Source: Litorisediminicola beolgyonensis
GTDB taxonomy: Bacteria > Pseudomonadota > Alphaproteobacteria > Rhodobacterales > Rhodobacteraceae
Assembly (NCBI RefSeq): GCF_042679605.1
Contig: NZ_JBHTMU010000012.1
Location: 38,997-102,996, forward strand
DNA: 64,000 bases
Reading direction: 5' to 3'
Numbering within the stretch: the stretch's first letter is position 1; the number at the start of each line of letters is the position of its first letter. The notes below the pieces were generated by a model, which was given only the letters and a program-made list of their open reading frames with translations, was not told the DNA's origin and did no database searches. The position numbers and the translations under genes are program-made. Positions 28,295-36,573 of this stretch are shown piece after piece.

Positions 28295-30241
28295 ATGGCA
28301 CGGGGATTTCTGGCGGGCGCCGCAACGGGCCTGGTGGTGTCGGTGATCGCGGCGTCGGGACTGTCCGTGGCGCTCGGGCGGATCGAGCAGGCGATGCCGC
28401 GCCTGCCGGGGGCCTCCGGAGGCACAGCCGCCGTCGCGCCGTCGCCTGAGCCGTCCAAGGCTCCCGATATGTCGTCCGGCGAGGCATCCGCGCCGCGCGA
28501 GACCGAGACGGCGGAGGCGCCCGAGACGCTGATCGAGCCGCCCGCAACCGAGACCAATTCGCAGCCTGTGCCGGTCGCGCCGGTGTCCGAGCCGGACGAG
28601 GGCGAGCCGGAGACCGCCGAGGCCACGCAGGAGCCGGGGCGCTCTGAGCCGACCGAAACCCAGGCTCCCGCGTCCGCTGCGCCATCCGGGGAGGACACGG
28701 GTGACGTCCCGCAGGACGCGCCGACGCCCGAGACGGCCGAGATCCCTGAGCCGCCCGCGCCTGCGCGCCGTCCCGGGGATGAAGCGCAGGTCGCACGGGT
28801 CGGCAATCCCGACCTGTCCCAGCCCACCGCCGAGGGCATCGAAGGCGCACCCGCGATCGCCGCACCTGCCGCGCGTCCCGAGGTCGAGATCGCCACGGAC
28901 CCGCTTGCGGCCCCCGAAACCGGTGACGCCCCATCCGCACCCTCGCTCGGCACCGATGCGCCGATGCTGGCGACCGGCGGGCCGGAGCGCCCCACGGTTC
29001 CCGTGCCAACGGGCGATCCCTCGATCTCGACCGATCCCGCGCAGCCGCCTCTGCCCGCCATGCCCGAGGCCGAGAGCGGTCTCGTGGCGGATGCGGGCGC
29101 AGGCTCCGAAGAGGCTGCGCCGACCGAGGATGCGAATTCTTCCAGCGAGCCCGACGCGCAGACCGAGACCCAGGAACCAGAGATCTCCGCGCCGGTTGCC
29201 GAGACGCCCGGTATCCCCGACGCGTCCGAGCCCGACACCGCAGTGGACACAACCGAGCCAGTGACCCCAGCGGAACCGGCGCGTGAGCCGGAGATGGCGG
29301 AGACAGACACGCTCGCCCCCGCACCGGCCGAGACCGAGGCAGAACCGCCGGTCATCGCCGCCTTGCCCGAGCCTGACCCCGAGCCCGAGACGCCCGCGAC
29401 CTCCGGGCCCGGGATCGGGCGTCCCGCGGGCTCTCTTCTCAACCGCGAAAGCGCGGTGCCAACGCGCCGCCTGCCGACCGTCGCGGACACGCAGCCCGAG
29501 GCCGAACCGGACCCAGGCGCGCCCGAGCAAACCACCGACAAGGGCCCGTCGCCCGAGGATCTGCCGCCGCTCCTGCGCTACGCCGCAGAGGCGCCCGCGC
29601 CGGAAGGCGACCAGCCGCGTCTGTCGGTCGTTCTGATCGACGACGGCTCGGGGCCGCTGGGGCCGAGCGCCATCGACCAGATGCCGTTCCCGGTCAGCTT
29701 CGCCATCGATCCCGCCGCGCCCGACGCCACCGAGCGGATGCGCGGCTACCGGGCCAAGGGCTTCGAGGTTCTGGCGCTCGCCGCCGTGCCCGAAGGCGCG
29801 AGCGCGCAGGACGCGGCCACCGTGCTCGAGGCCTCGGTCGCCATCTTGCCCGAAAGCGTCGCGATCCTCGAAAGCCCACAATCAAGCCTGCAATCGAACC
29901 GCGCCGTGACCGAGCAGGTGGCGGGTCTCCTGGCGTCCGAGGGCAGGGGGCTCGTGCTCCTTCCGGGCGGTCTCAACACCGCCGAGGCGCTAGCCCGCCG
30001 CGAAGGCGTCGCCGCCGAGACCGTGTTCCGGGATTTCGACGGCGACGGTCAGGATGCGCGGGTGCAGCGCCGGTTTCTCGACCAGGCCGCCTTCCGGGCG
30101 CGGCAGGAGGGCGCGGTGGTGATGATGGGACGGCTCCGGGCCGACACGCTCTCGGCGCTGGTGCTCTGGGGCTTGCAAGACCGCGCCAGCCAAGTGGCGC
30201 TGGTGCCGGTCTCGACCATCCTTCAGGACATCGGGCGCTAG
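28295..30241 (+). CDS. YibQ-like divergent polysaccharide deacetylase family protein with long acidic linker
   Basis: 648 residues. The N-terminus has one hydrophobic segment (FLAGAATGLVVSVIAASGLSVALG), a signal anchor or signal peptide. About 370 residues rich in Pro, Glu, Ala, Thr and Ser follow (about 45-420). The C-terminal 210 residues form the divergent deacetylase fold, from RLSVVLIDDGSG through PFPVSFAIDP, AKGFEVLALAAVP and VVMMGRLRADTLSALVLWGL. The metal-binding histidines of true deacetylases are not evident. The likely location is the periplasm, the function unknown. In Rhodobacter sphaeroides a yibQ gene is reported near the trp genes, consistent with this neighbourhood. It reads divergently from trpG and its end overlaps the DUF1638 gene by four bases. 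Confidence 0.85.
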   Translation: MARGFLAGAATGLVVSVIAASGLSVALGRIEQAMPRLPGASGGTAAVAPSPEPSKAPDMSSGEASAPRETETAEAPETLIEPPATETNSQPVPVAPVSEPDEGEPETAEATQEPGRSEPTETQAPASAAPSGEDTGDVPQDAPTPETAEIPEPPAPARRPGDEAQVARVGNPDLSQPTAEGIEGAPAIAAPAARPEVEIATDPLAAPETGDAPSAPSLGTDAPMLATGGPERPTVPVPTGDPSISTDPAQPPLPAMPEAESGLVADAGAGSEEAAPTEDANSSSEPDAQTETQEPEISAPVAETPGIPDASEPDTAVDTTEPVTPAEPAREPEMAETDTLAPAPAETEAEPPVIAALPEPDPEPETPATSGPGIGRPAGSLLNRESAVPTRRLPTVADTQPEAEPDPGAPEQTTDKGPSPEDLPPLLRYAAEAPAPEGDQPRLSVVLIDDGSGPLGPSAIDQMPFPVSFAIDPAAPDATERMRGYRAKGFEVLALAAVPEGASAQDAATVLEASVAILPESVAILESPQSSLQSNRAVTEQVAGLLASEGRGLVLLPGGLNTAEALARREGVAAETVFRDFDGDGQDARVQRRFLDQAAFRARQEGAVVMMGRLRADTLSALVLWGLQDRASQVALVPVSTILQDIGR

Positions 30242-30897
30242 GTCCGCGCGCGCGCCTCGGCGCTCCAACGCGCCAGCGTGGTCTCAAGATCGCCGTATCC
30301 GGTGAGGCGTCTCTCGAAGGCAAGCCCGAGCCTCTCGGCATGGCTCTCCGCCAGCGCGGTCAGCGCCGGATCGTCGGTCTGGGCCTGGTAGACCAGCGTC
30401 CGGTAATGGCCGAAATAGGCGTCGCGCAGCTCGGGATGGCGGTCGAGCCCCAGCGGCTTCCAGACGAAGGCGTCGAACTGCCGCACGAGGAAATCGGTGA
30501 GGTAGAAGGCGTCGATCTCGTCGCGGGCGGCGAAGGCGTCGAGGCCCTCGTAGAACGCGTAGCAATGCGGCCCCTCGACCATCTCGAGCCCGAGCCGGTC
30601 GCAGGCCGCCTGCAGCGCGCCGCCGGTGCCGCAATCGGCATAGACGACGCGGATGGCGTCATAGCCCCGTCCGTGCTTCGCCAGAGCCTCTTCCAGCGCG
30701 GGCACGATCCGGTCTGGCCGGTTGTGGAGGATGGCGGGGAGACAGGCGAGATCGAGGTGATCCCAGCCGTTCAGACGTGTCAGATCGAGGATTTCGCGGG
30801 CCAGCGCACCGCAGGCGATCAGAAGGACGCGGCCCGCTCCACGCGGGGCCAGGCCGTCATCCCTGAGCGTCGCATCGTCAGGACTGGTGGCTGTCAT
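30238..30897 (-). CDS. DUF1638 family protein
   Basis: Conserved protein of about 219 residues with the DUF1638 pattern: VLLIACGALAREILDL at the N-terminus, CLPAILHNRPDRIVPALEEAL, VVYADCGTGGAL with a Cys-Gly pair, and HCYAFYEG. Conserved Cys and His residues suggest metal or corrinoid-related chemistry, but no activity is established to my knowledge. In many genomes the family sits beside corrinoid methyltransferase genes; here a corrinoid-binding protein gene lies just upstream. ATG at 30897 is used; an ATG at 30909 is equally possible. It overlaps the end of the small membrane protein gene, which suggests coupled translation. Confidence 0.85.
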   Translation of the reverse strand: MTATSPDDATLRDDGLAPRGAGRVLLIACGALAREILDLTRLNGWDHLDLACLPAILHNRPDRIVPALEEALAKHGRGYDAIRVVYADCGTGGALQAACDRLGLEMVEGPHCYAFYEGLDAFAARDEIDAFYLTDFLVRQFDAFVWKPLGLDRHPELRDAYFGHYRTLVYQAQTDDPALTALAESHAERLGLAFERRLTGYGDLETTLARWSAEARART

Positions 30898-31054
30898 CGA
30901 AGGGCACATGCCCCAGCGCCCAGCGGGCGAAAGCGGCGAGCACCATCATCAGCGGAAGCACTGTCCAGAGCCCCCACGCGTTCAGCGCGACGACCGTCAG
31001 GCCGGCAGCGCCGATCACGGCGAGGACGAGAAGTGCAAAAGACGTAACTGGCAT
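30878..31054 (-). CDS. Small membrane protein, 58 residues
   Basis: Short gene that size-limited searches miss. It starts with ATG at 31054 (MPVTSFALLVLAVIGAAGLT) after a good GGGGGAA ribosome binding site and ends with PFDDSHQS. Two hydrophobic stretches (about residues 5-27 and 29-46) with Trp residues between them predict a hairpin of two membrane helices. Third codon positions are mostly G/C, as in real genes here. Its stop overlaps the DUF1638 start region by 20 bases or more, and it follows the corrinoid protein gene by 86 bases, so the three may form one transcript. Function unknown. Confidence 0.7.
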   Translation of the reverse strand: MPVTSFALLVLAVIGAAGLTVVALNAWGLWTVLPLMMVLAAFARWALGHVPFDDSHQS

Positions 31055-31140
31055 TCAGTTTCCCCCTTCCCCGATCAATATGGGGCAGGAGGGCCGAAAG
31101 AAAAAGGGGTTTCGCCGGTTCCGTGAGGAATAGAACCAGC

Positions 31141-31845
<705 letters not shown>

Positions 31846-32026
31846 GGCATAGGTCCTTGTTGCTTGGCGGGCGCGAAGCCTTCGAAGCGGTTTGATTACA
31901 GCTATGTGGCCTTTCCGGGCCGATCAATTGGCGGTTTGCGACAAGGTTCAGTTCAGCGCCGACCTGTCGAGACCCGAACACGCAAGTGCGCTTGCGCATG
32001 TTCTTGTTCCGTTCTAGTTTCGCGGC

Positions 32027-33112
32027 ATGGCGCGTCACCAGAACCCTGTCCCCCGGGACGCCCGCAAGGGCCGCGGCGCGGCAAGCCGCGATGCGGGCCG
32101 GTTCGAGAGCCACAGCCGCGAACTTGCGCATGACGGCTGGGACATCCCGGAAGAGGTCCGGCAGGAGCGCACCGAGGTCCGCGCCGAGAGGGCGCGCTCG
32201 ATCCTGACCTGGCAAAGCTCGCCCGACATTCCCTTCGACCGCTCGATCAATCCCTATCGCGGCTGCGAGCACGGGTGCATCTACTGCTTCGCGCGTCCGG
32301 GGCATGCCTATCTGGGGCTGTCGCCGGGGCTCGATTTCGAGACGCGGCTGACCGCAAAGCCCAACGCGGCAGAGATCCTGGCGCGCGAGCTGTCGAAGCG
32401 CGGATACGTCCCGAAGCCCATCGCCATCGGCACCAATACCGATCCCTACCAGCCGGTCGAGCGCGACTGGCGCGTCATGCGCGGCGTGCTCGAGGTGCTG
32501 CGCGAGTTTCGTCATCCGGTGGGCATCGTCACCAAGGGCGCGATGGTCGAGCGCGATCTCGACATTCTCGCGCCGATGGCGGCGGAGGGGCTGGTGCGCG
32601 TCGGCATCTCGGTGACGACGCTCGATCCGGTGCTCTCGCGCCGGATGGAGCCGCGCGTGCCGGGACCGGCGCGCAGGCTCGCGGCGATCCGGGCGCTGAC
32701 GGGCGCCGGGGTGCCGGTGCGGGTCATGGTCTCGCCGGTCGTGCCCGGTCTCACCGATCCCGAGATCGAGGCGATCCTCGCCGCCGGGGCAGAGGCGGGG
32801 GCGGATGCGGCGAACTGGATCATGCTGCGGCTGCCGCGCGAGGTCTCGCCGCTCTGGCAGGACTGGCTCGAGACGCATTACCCCGACCGCGCGGCCAAGG
32901 TGATGGCACGGCTGCGCGAGATGCATGGCGGCAAGGAGTACGACGCCACCTGGTTCCGCCGGATGCGCGGCGAGGGGCCGCATGCCCAGATCATCGCTCA
33001 TCGGTTTGCCCTTGCCGCAAGACGCCTCGGTCTCGATCGCCCGACCGCACCATTGCGGACGGACCTGTTTCGCGTGCCGCCGAAGCGGGGCGATCAGCTG
33101 TCGCTGTTCTGA
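32027..33112 (+). CDS. PA0069-family radical SAM protein
   Basis: 361 residues. The 4Fe-4S cluster motif is CEHGCIYCFARPGHAYLG (Cys-x3-Cys-x2-Cys) near residues 84-91. It is followed by a TIM-barrel-like region with AIGTNTDPYQPVER and VTKGAMVERDLDIL, and ends in KRGDQLSLF. These are features of the PA0069/SplB-related family, distantly like spore photoproduct lyase. The substrate is unknown. It is divergent from the corrinoid protein gene (181-base spacer) and convergent with the homocysteine methyltransferase, with a 26-base palindrome between. It may be unrelated to the B12 genes around it. Confidence 0.88.
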   Translation: MARHQNPVPRDARKGRGAASRDAGRFESHSRELAHDGWDIPEEVRQERTEVRAERARSILTWQSSPDIPFDRSINPYRGCEHGCIYCFARPGHAYLGLSPGLDFETRLTAKPNAAEILARELSKRGYVPKPIAIGTNTDPYQPVERDWRVMRGVLEVLREFRHPVGIVTKGAMVERDLDILAPMAAEGLVRVGISVTTLDPVLSRRMEPRVPGPARRLAAIRALTGAGVPVRVMVSPVVPGLTDPEIEAILAAGAEAGADAANWIMLRLPREVSPLWQDWLETHYPDRAAKVMARLREMHGGKEYDATWFRRMRGEGPHAQIIAHRFALAARRLGLDRPTAPLRTDLFRVPPKRGDQLSLF

Positions 33113-33122
33113 TCCTCTCGGC

Positions 33123-33148
33123 GGCAGAATTTTAATTAAAATTCTGCC
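33123..33148. terminator. Perfect 26-base palindrome between convergent genes
   Basis: A perfect inverted repeat starting GGCAGAATTTT and ending AAAATTCTGCC with AATT at the centre. It stands out as AT-rich in high-G+C DNA and lies 10 bases from each convergent stop. It probably acts as a bidirectional terminator, with the T and A runs lying inside the stem. Confidence 0.7.
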
Positions 33149-33158
33149 AGCGCTCCGC

Positions 33159-34172
33159 TCAGCCGCGGCGCCTGCGGCGCGGGGCGCGCTTCGGAGCCTC
33201 GTCCTCGCCGGTGCCGTCGCTTTCGGACGAGAACGGCCCGACGATGTCGACGATCTGGTCGAGCGTCGGACGCGGGCCCCGCTCGCGGGTCTCGAGCGCC
33301 GCGCGCATCGCCACGAGATGCTCGGGCATCGTGCCGCAGCAGCCGCCGATGATCGTCGCGCCCGCATCGCGGGCAAGCACGGCGTATTCGGCCATGAGCT
33401 CGGGCGTGCCGTCGTAATGGATATGGCCGTCGTGATATTTGGGGATACCGGCATTGCCCTTGGCGATGATGGGCCGCTCGGTGCCCTGCGCGGCGAAGCC
33501 CAGGACGGTGCGCAGAAGGTCCGACGCGCCGGTGCCGCAATTGGCGCCGAAGGCCAGCGGCGGGTTCGGAAGGCCATCGGCCAGCTGCGCGAGATCGGAG
33601 GAGGTCACGCCCATCATTGTGCGCCCGGCGGTGTCGAAGCTCATGGTGCCGCACCAGGGCATGCCCGCCAGCGCGAAGCCTTCCGCGGCGGCGCGGTATT
33701 CCTCGGGGGCGGAGATGGTCTCGAGCCAGAGCACATCGGCGCCGCCTTCCTTGAGACCCTCGGCCTGTTCGTGGAACATCTCGACCGCCAGCGCGTGGCT
33801 CAGCGTGCCCACGGGCTCCATGATCTCGCCGGTGGGGCCGACCGAGCCGCCGACGATCACCGGACGACCGGCGGCATCGGCGATCTCGCGGCCCAGCTCC
33901 GCCGAGAGACGGCTGAGTTCGCGGGCGCGATGCGCCGCGTCGTGCAGCTTCAGCCGCGAGGCATTGGCGCCGAAGGAATTGGTGAGGAAGATGTCCGAGC
34001 CCGCCTCGACGGCGCCGCGATAGAGCGCGCGGATCTTGTCGGGCTCGTCCTCGTTCCAGAACTCCGGCGCATCGCCCGAGCTCAGGCCCATGTTGAAGAG
34101 ATTGGTGCCGGTCGCGCCGTCGGCGAGCAGCCAGTCCCGCGTCGAGAGAAGCTTGGTAAGCGCGTCGGTCAT
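33159..34172 (-). CDS. bmt: Homocysteine S-methyltransferase (BHMT-like domain protein)
   Basis: 337-residue homocysteine-binding barrel that transfers a methyl group to homocysteine, giving methionine. Visible are LADGATGTNLFNMGL at the start, FLTNSFGANASRL, the zinc ligands in FGANCGTGASDL and the C-terminal GGCCGTMPEH. It ends in a basic tail (KRAPRRRRRG). It lacks folate and B12 domains, so it equals the N-terminal module of MetH or a betaine-homocysteine methyltransferase. The neighbouring stand-alone corrinoid protein favours a split methionine synthase. The symbol follows common usage in this group and is tentative. It starts at 34172 after AGGAGG. Confidence 0.88.
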   Translation of the reverse strand: MTDALTKLLSTRDWLLADGATGTNLFNMGLSSGDAPEFWNEDEPDKIRALYRGAVEAGSDIFLTNSFGANASRLKLHDAAHRARELSRLSAELGREIADAAGRPVIVGGSVGPTGEIMEPVGTLSHALAVEMFHEQAEGLKEGGADVLWLETISAPEEYRAAAEGFALAGMPWCGTMSFDTAGRTMMGVTSSDLAQLADGLPNPPLAFGANCGTGASDLLRTVLGFAAQGTERPIIAKGNAGIPKYHDGHIHYDGTPELMAEYAVLARDAGATIIGGCCGTMPEHLVAMRAALETRERGPRPTLDQIVDIVGPFSSESDGTGEDEAPKRAPRRRRRG

Positions 34173-34250
34173 GAAAGGCCTCCTGGGATCGCGGATACGC
34201 GGGTCGCGCCCCTCCTGTCACAGGGCACGGGATGAGGCAAATTCATAATG

Positions 34251-34267
34251 CTCAAGATCATCTTGAG
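34251..34267. promoter_or_regulatory. Palindrome upstream of the homocysteine methyltransferase gene
   Basis: Perfect inverted repeat CTCAAGATCATCTTGAG (8-base arms around one C), 79 bases before the methyltransferase start and 61 bases after the zeta-subunit stop. It could be an operator for a dimeric regulator, for instance an ArsR-family one, or a weak terminator of the upstream gene. Confidence 0.4.
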
Positions 34268-34327
34268 GGCGGTTTGCACAGCCCCCAAGCCGGTATGGCG
34301 CCGCGGCGGGCTCGCGGGACCTCCGAT

Positions 34328-34639
34328 TTACTCAGAAGCGAGCTGCTTCTGCGCCTCGATCAGGCACTCGGCCATCTTGGCGCGGATCTCGGCATCGGTC
34401 GCCTTGTCGCCGAGATCGCCCGCGAGCTTGCGCACGACATCCTCGTGACCGGCCTCTTCGAAATCCGATTTCACCACCTCGGCGGCATAGGCGTCGGCCT
34501 CGGCGCCGCTCTTGCCCAGAAGCTCCGCTGCCCAGAGACCGACGAGCTTGTTGCGCCGCGCCTCGGCGCGGAAGGTCGTCTCTGCATCATGGGCAAACTT
34601 GTTCTCGTAACCGCGCTCACGATCATCGAAAGTGCTCAT
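34328..34639 (-). CDS. ATPase inhibitor subunit zeta (DUF1476)
   Basis: 103-residue helical protein of the DUF1476 family. The Paracoccus denitrificans member is the zeta subunit that inhibits reverse ATP hydrolysis by the F1FO-ATP synthase. The N-terminus MSTFDDRERGYENKFAHD corresponds to the inhibitory segment; the rest is a four-helix-type body (ETTFRAEARRNKLVGLWAAELLG). Length matches the Paracoccus protein. It is divergent from purC with a 154-base spacer. The ATG at 34639 is chosen because the family begins here, although the frame is open farther upstream. Confidence 0.92.
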   Translation of the reverse strand: MSTFDDRERGYENKFAHDAETTFRAEARRNKLVGLWAAELLGKSGAEADAYAAEVVKSDFEEAGHEDVVRKLAGDLGDKATDAEIRAKMAECLIEAQKQLASE

Positions 34640-34793
34640 GCCTCGTGTCTCCCTTTGCCTACACCTCTCCAAGTAACGCCCTTGTCCGGGTGGGTGCAAG
34701 CACCGCGCTTGCGGGGGCGGGACGCTTGGACTATGAGGGCGCAAAACGGGCCGCGCCCCGCGCGCCCGCCGTTTTCCGTCGGGAAAGGCTTCC

Positions 34794-35555
34794 ATGGCAC
34801 GACGCAAGAAGATTTACGAGGGCAAGGCCAAGATTCTCTATGAAGGCCCCGAGCCCGGAACGATCGTTCAGTACTTCAAGGACGATGCCACGGCATTCAA
34901 CGCCCAGAAAAAGGACGTGATCGACGGCAAGGGGGTCCTGAACAACCGCCTGTCCGAGTTCTTCATGACCGGGCTGAACAATATCGGCGTGCCGACGCAT
35001 TTCATCCGACGCCTGAACATGCGCGAACAGCTGGTGCGCTCCTGCGAGATCATCCCGCTCGAGGTGATCATCCGCAATTTCGCCGCAGGCTCGCTCGCGA
35101 CGCGTCTCGGGATCGAGGAGGGCACGCCGCTGCCGCGCCCGATCGTCGAATATTGCTACAAGGACGACAAGCTCGGCGACCCGCTCGTCACCGAGGAGCA
35201 TATCGCCGCCTTCGGCTGGGCCAGCCAGCAGGACATGGACGACATCCTGAGCCTCGCGCTGCGGGTCAACGACTACCTGTCGGGCCTGATGTACGGCGTC
35301 GGCATCAAGCTCGTCGATTTCAAGATCGAGATCGGCCGCGTCTATGACGGCGATTTCCAGCGCCTCGTGGTGGCCGACGAGATCTCGCCCGACAGCTGCC
35401 GGCTCTGGGACATCGAGACCGGGCAGAAGCTCGACAAGGACGTGTTCCGCCGCGACCTGGGCTCGTTGACCGACGCCTATACCGAGGTCGCCCGGCGGCT
35501 CGGGCTGATGCCGAAAAGCGCGCAGCCCATCACCAAGCCGACCCTGATCAACTGA
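34794..35555 (+). CDS. purC: Phosphoribosylaminoimidazole-succinocarboxamide synthase
   Basis: SAICAR synthetase, which joins aspartate to CAIR in purine synthesis. The 253-residue product has KKIYEGKAKILYEG at the N-terminus, KKDVIDGKGVLNNRLSEFF, IIPLEVIIRNFAAGSLATRLG, LVDFKIEIGR and DEISPDSCRLWD, the standard PurC set. It starts a purC-purS-purQ cluster reading right, with 82 bases before purS. The glutaminase-independent partner purL is not in the window. Confidence 0.98.
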   Translation: MARRKKIYEGKAKILYEGPEPGTIVQYFKDDATAFNAQKKDVIDGKGVLNNRLSEFFMTGLNNIGVPTHFIRRLNMREQLVRSCEIIPLEVIIRNFAAGSLATRLGIEEGTPLPRPIVEYCYKDDKLGDPLVTEEHIAAFGWASQQDMDDILSLALRVNDYLSGLMYGVGIKLVDFKIEIGRVYDGDFQRLVVADEISPDSCRLWDIETGQKLDKDVFRRDLGSLTDAYTEVARRLGLMPKSAQPITKPTLIN

Positions 35556-35637
35556 CGGCGCGGGCGGCAGGCGTCGTGTTGCGTATTTGGAAAAAGAAGA
35601 AGCAGGCAGGTCGGTGCCTGGCAGACGGAGAGACGCG

Positions 35638-35868
35638 ATGAAGGCACGGGTGCATGTCATGCTGAAAGAGGGTGTCCTCGATCCGCAGGGCGAGGCGGTG
35701 CGTCACGCGCTGGGAAGCCTCGGCTTCGAGGGCGTGAACGGTGTGCGGCAGGGCAAGGTGATCGAGCTCGATCTGGCCGAGGGCACGTCGGAGGCGCGGA
35801 TCGCGGAGATGTGCGAGAAGCTGCTCGCCAATACCGTGATCGAGAGCTACCGGATCGAGACGCTCTGA
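35638..35868 (+). CDS. purS: FGAM synthase subunit PurS
   Basis: Small subunit (76 residues) that bridges PurL and PurQ in the three-part formylglycinamidine ribonucleotide synthase. The sequence KARVHVMLKEGVLDPQGEAVRHALGSLGF and CEKLLANTVIESYRIE is typical. The ATG at 35638 has GGAGAG upstream. Its stop shares one base with the purQ start (TGATG), so PurS and PurQ are made together. Confidence 0.96.
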   Translation: MKARVHVMLKEGVLDPQGEAVRHALGSLGFEGVNGVRQGKVIELDLAEGTSEARIAEMCEKLLANTVIESYRIETL

Positions 35869-36536
35869 TGCGCGCCGCGGTCCTCGTCTTTCCCGGCTCC
35901 AACTGCGACCGCGATCTCTTCCGCGCCTTCGAGGCGGCGGGGCTCGAGACGCGCTTCGTCTGGCACAAGGAGACCGCGCTGCCCGAAGGCACCGACCTCG
36001 TCGGTGTGCCGGGCGGGTTTTCCTATGGCGATTACCTGCGCTGCGGCGCGATCGCCGCGAACTCGCCGATCAACCGTGCGGTCAAGGATCACGCGGAGCG
36101 GGGCGGCTACGTTTTCGGGCCGTGCAACGGCTTCCAGATCCTCTGCGAGATGGGCCTCCTGCCGGGCGCGCTTCTGCGCAATGCGGGGCTGAAATACATC
36201 TGCCGCACCGTGCCGCTCAGCGTCGCCACGACCGAGAGCGTCTTCACCCGCGGCTATGGCGCGGGCGAGGAGATCGCGATCCCCATCGCCCATCACGACG
36301 GCAACTACTACGCCGATACCGCGACGCTCGACCGGCTCGAGGGCGAGGACCGGGTGGCGTTCCGCTATGCCGAGAACCCCAACGGCTCGCAGCGCGACAT
36401 CGCGGGCATCCTGTCGGAGAACCGGCGCGTGCTCGGCATGATGCCGCATCCCGAGCGGGCGGCGGATGCCGGCCATGGCGGCACCGATGGTCAGCGCCTT
36501 TTCGCTCATCTCGCCGAGCCGATGGTCGGCGCCTGA
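35868..36536 (+). CDS. purQ: FGAM synthase glutaminase subunit PurQ
   Basis: Class I glutamine amidotransferase that supplies ammonia to PurL. The 222-residue protein has AAVLVFPGSNCDRD at the N-terminus, the nucleophile Cys in VFGPCNGFQILCEMGLLPGALL (near residue 86), and the His-Glu pair in MMPHPERAAD. Its ATG overlaps the purS stop. The two-component genes follow 37 bases later but are unlikely to be functionally linked. Confidence 0.97.
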   Translation: MRAAVLVFPGSNCDRDLFRAFEAAGLETRFVWHKETALPEGTDLVGVPGGFSYGDYLRCGAIAANSPINRAVKDHAERGGYVFGPCNGFQILCEMGLLPGALLRNAGLKYICRTVPLSVATTESVFTRGYGAGEEIAIPIAHHDGNYYADTATLDRLEGEDRVAFRYAENPNGSQRDIAGILSENRRVLGMMPHPERAADAGHGGTDGQRLFAHLAEPMVGA

Positions 36537-36573
36537 CTTGTTGCCCGGACGGGCGGCGCGTATCGTCTGACCC

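Noticed and set aside
28102..28296. 64-codon frame on the minus strand just upstream of trpG
   Set aside because: It overlaps trpG by 20 bases and has fair G/C third positions, but shows no ribosome binding site and no domain, and begins on the start of the divergent yibQ-like gene. A leader peptide is possible but no Trp-codon run is present.
34173..34327. SAM or SAH riboswitch before the homocysteine methyltransferase gene
   Set aside because: The leader does not show the conserved cores of SAH, SAM-II or SAM/SAH riboswitches; only a simple dyad is visible.
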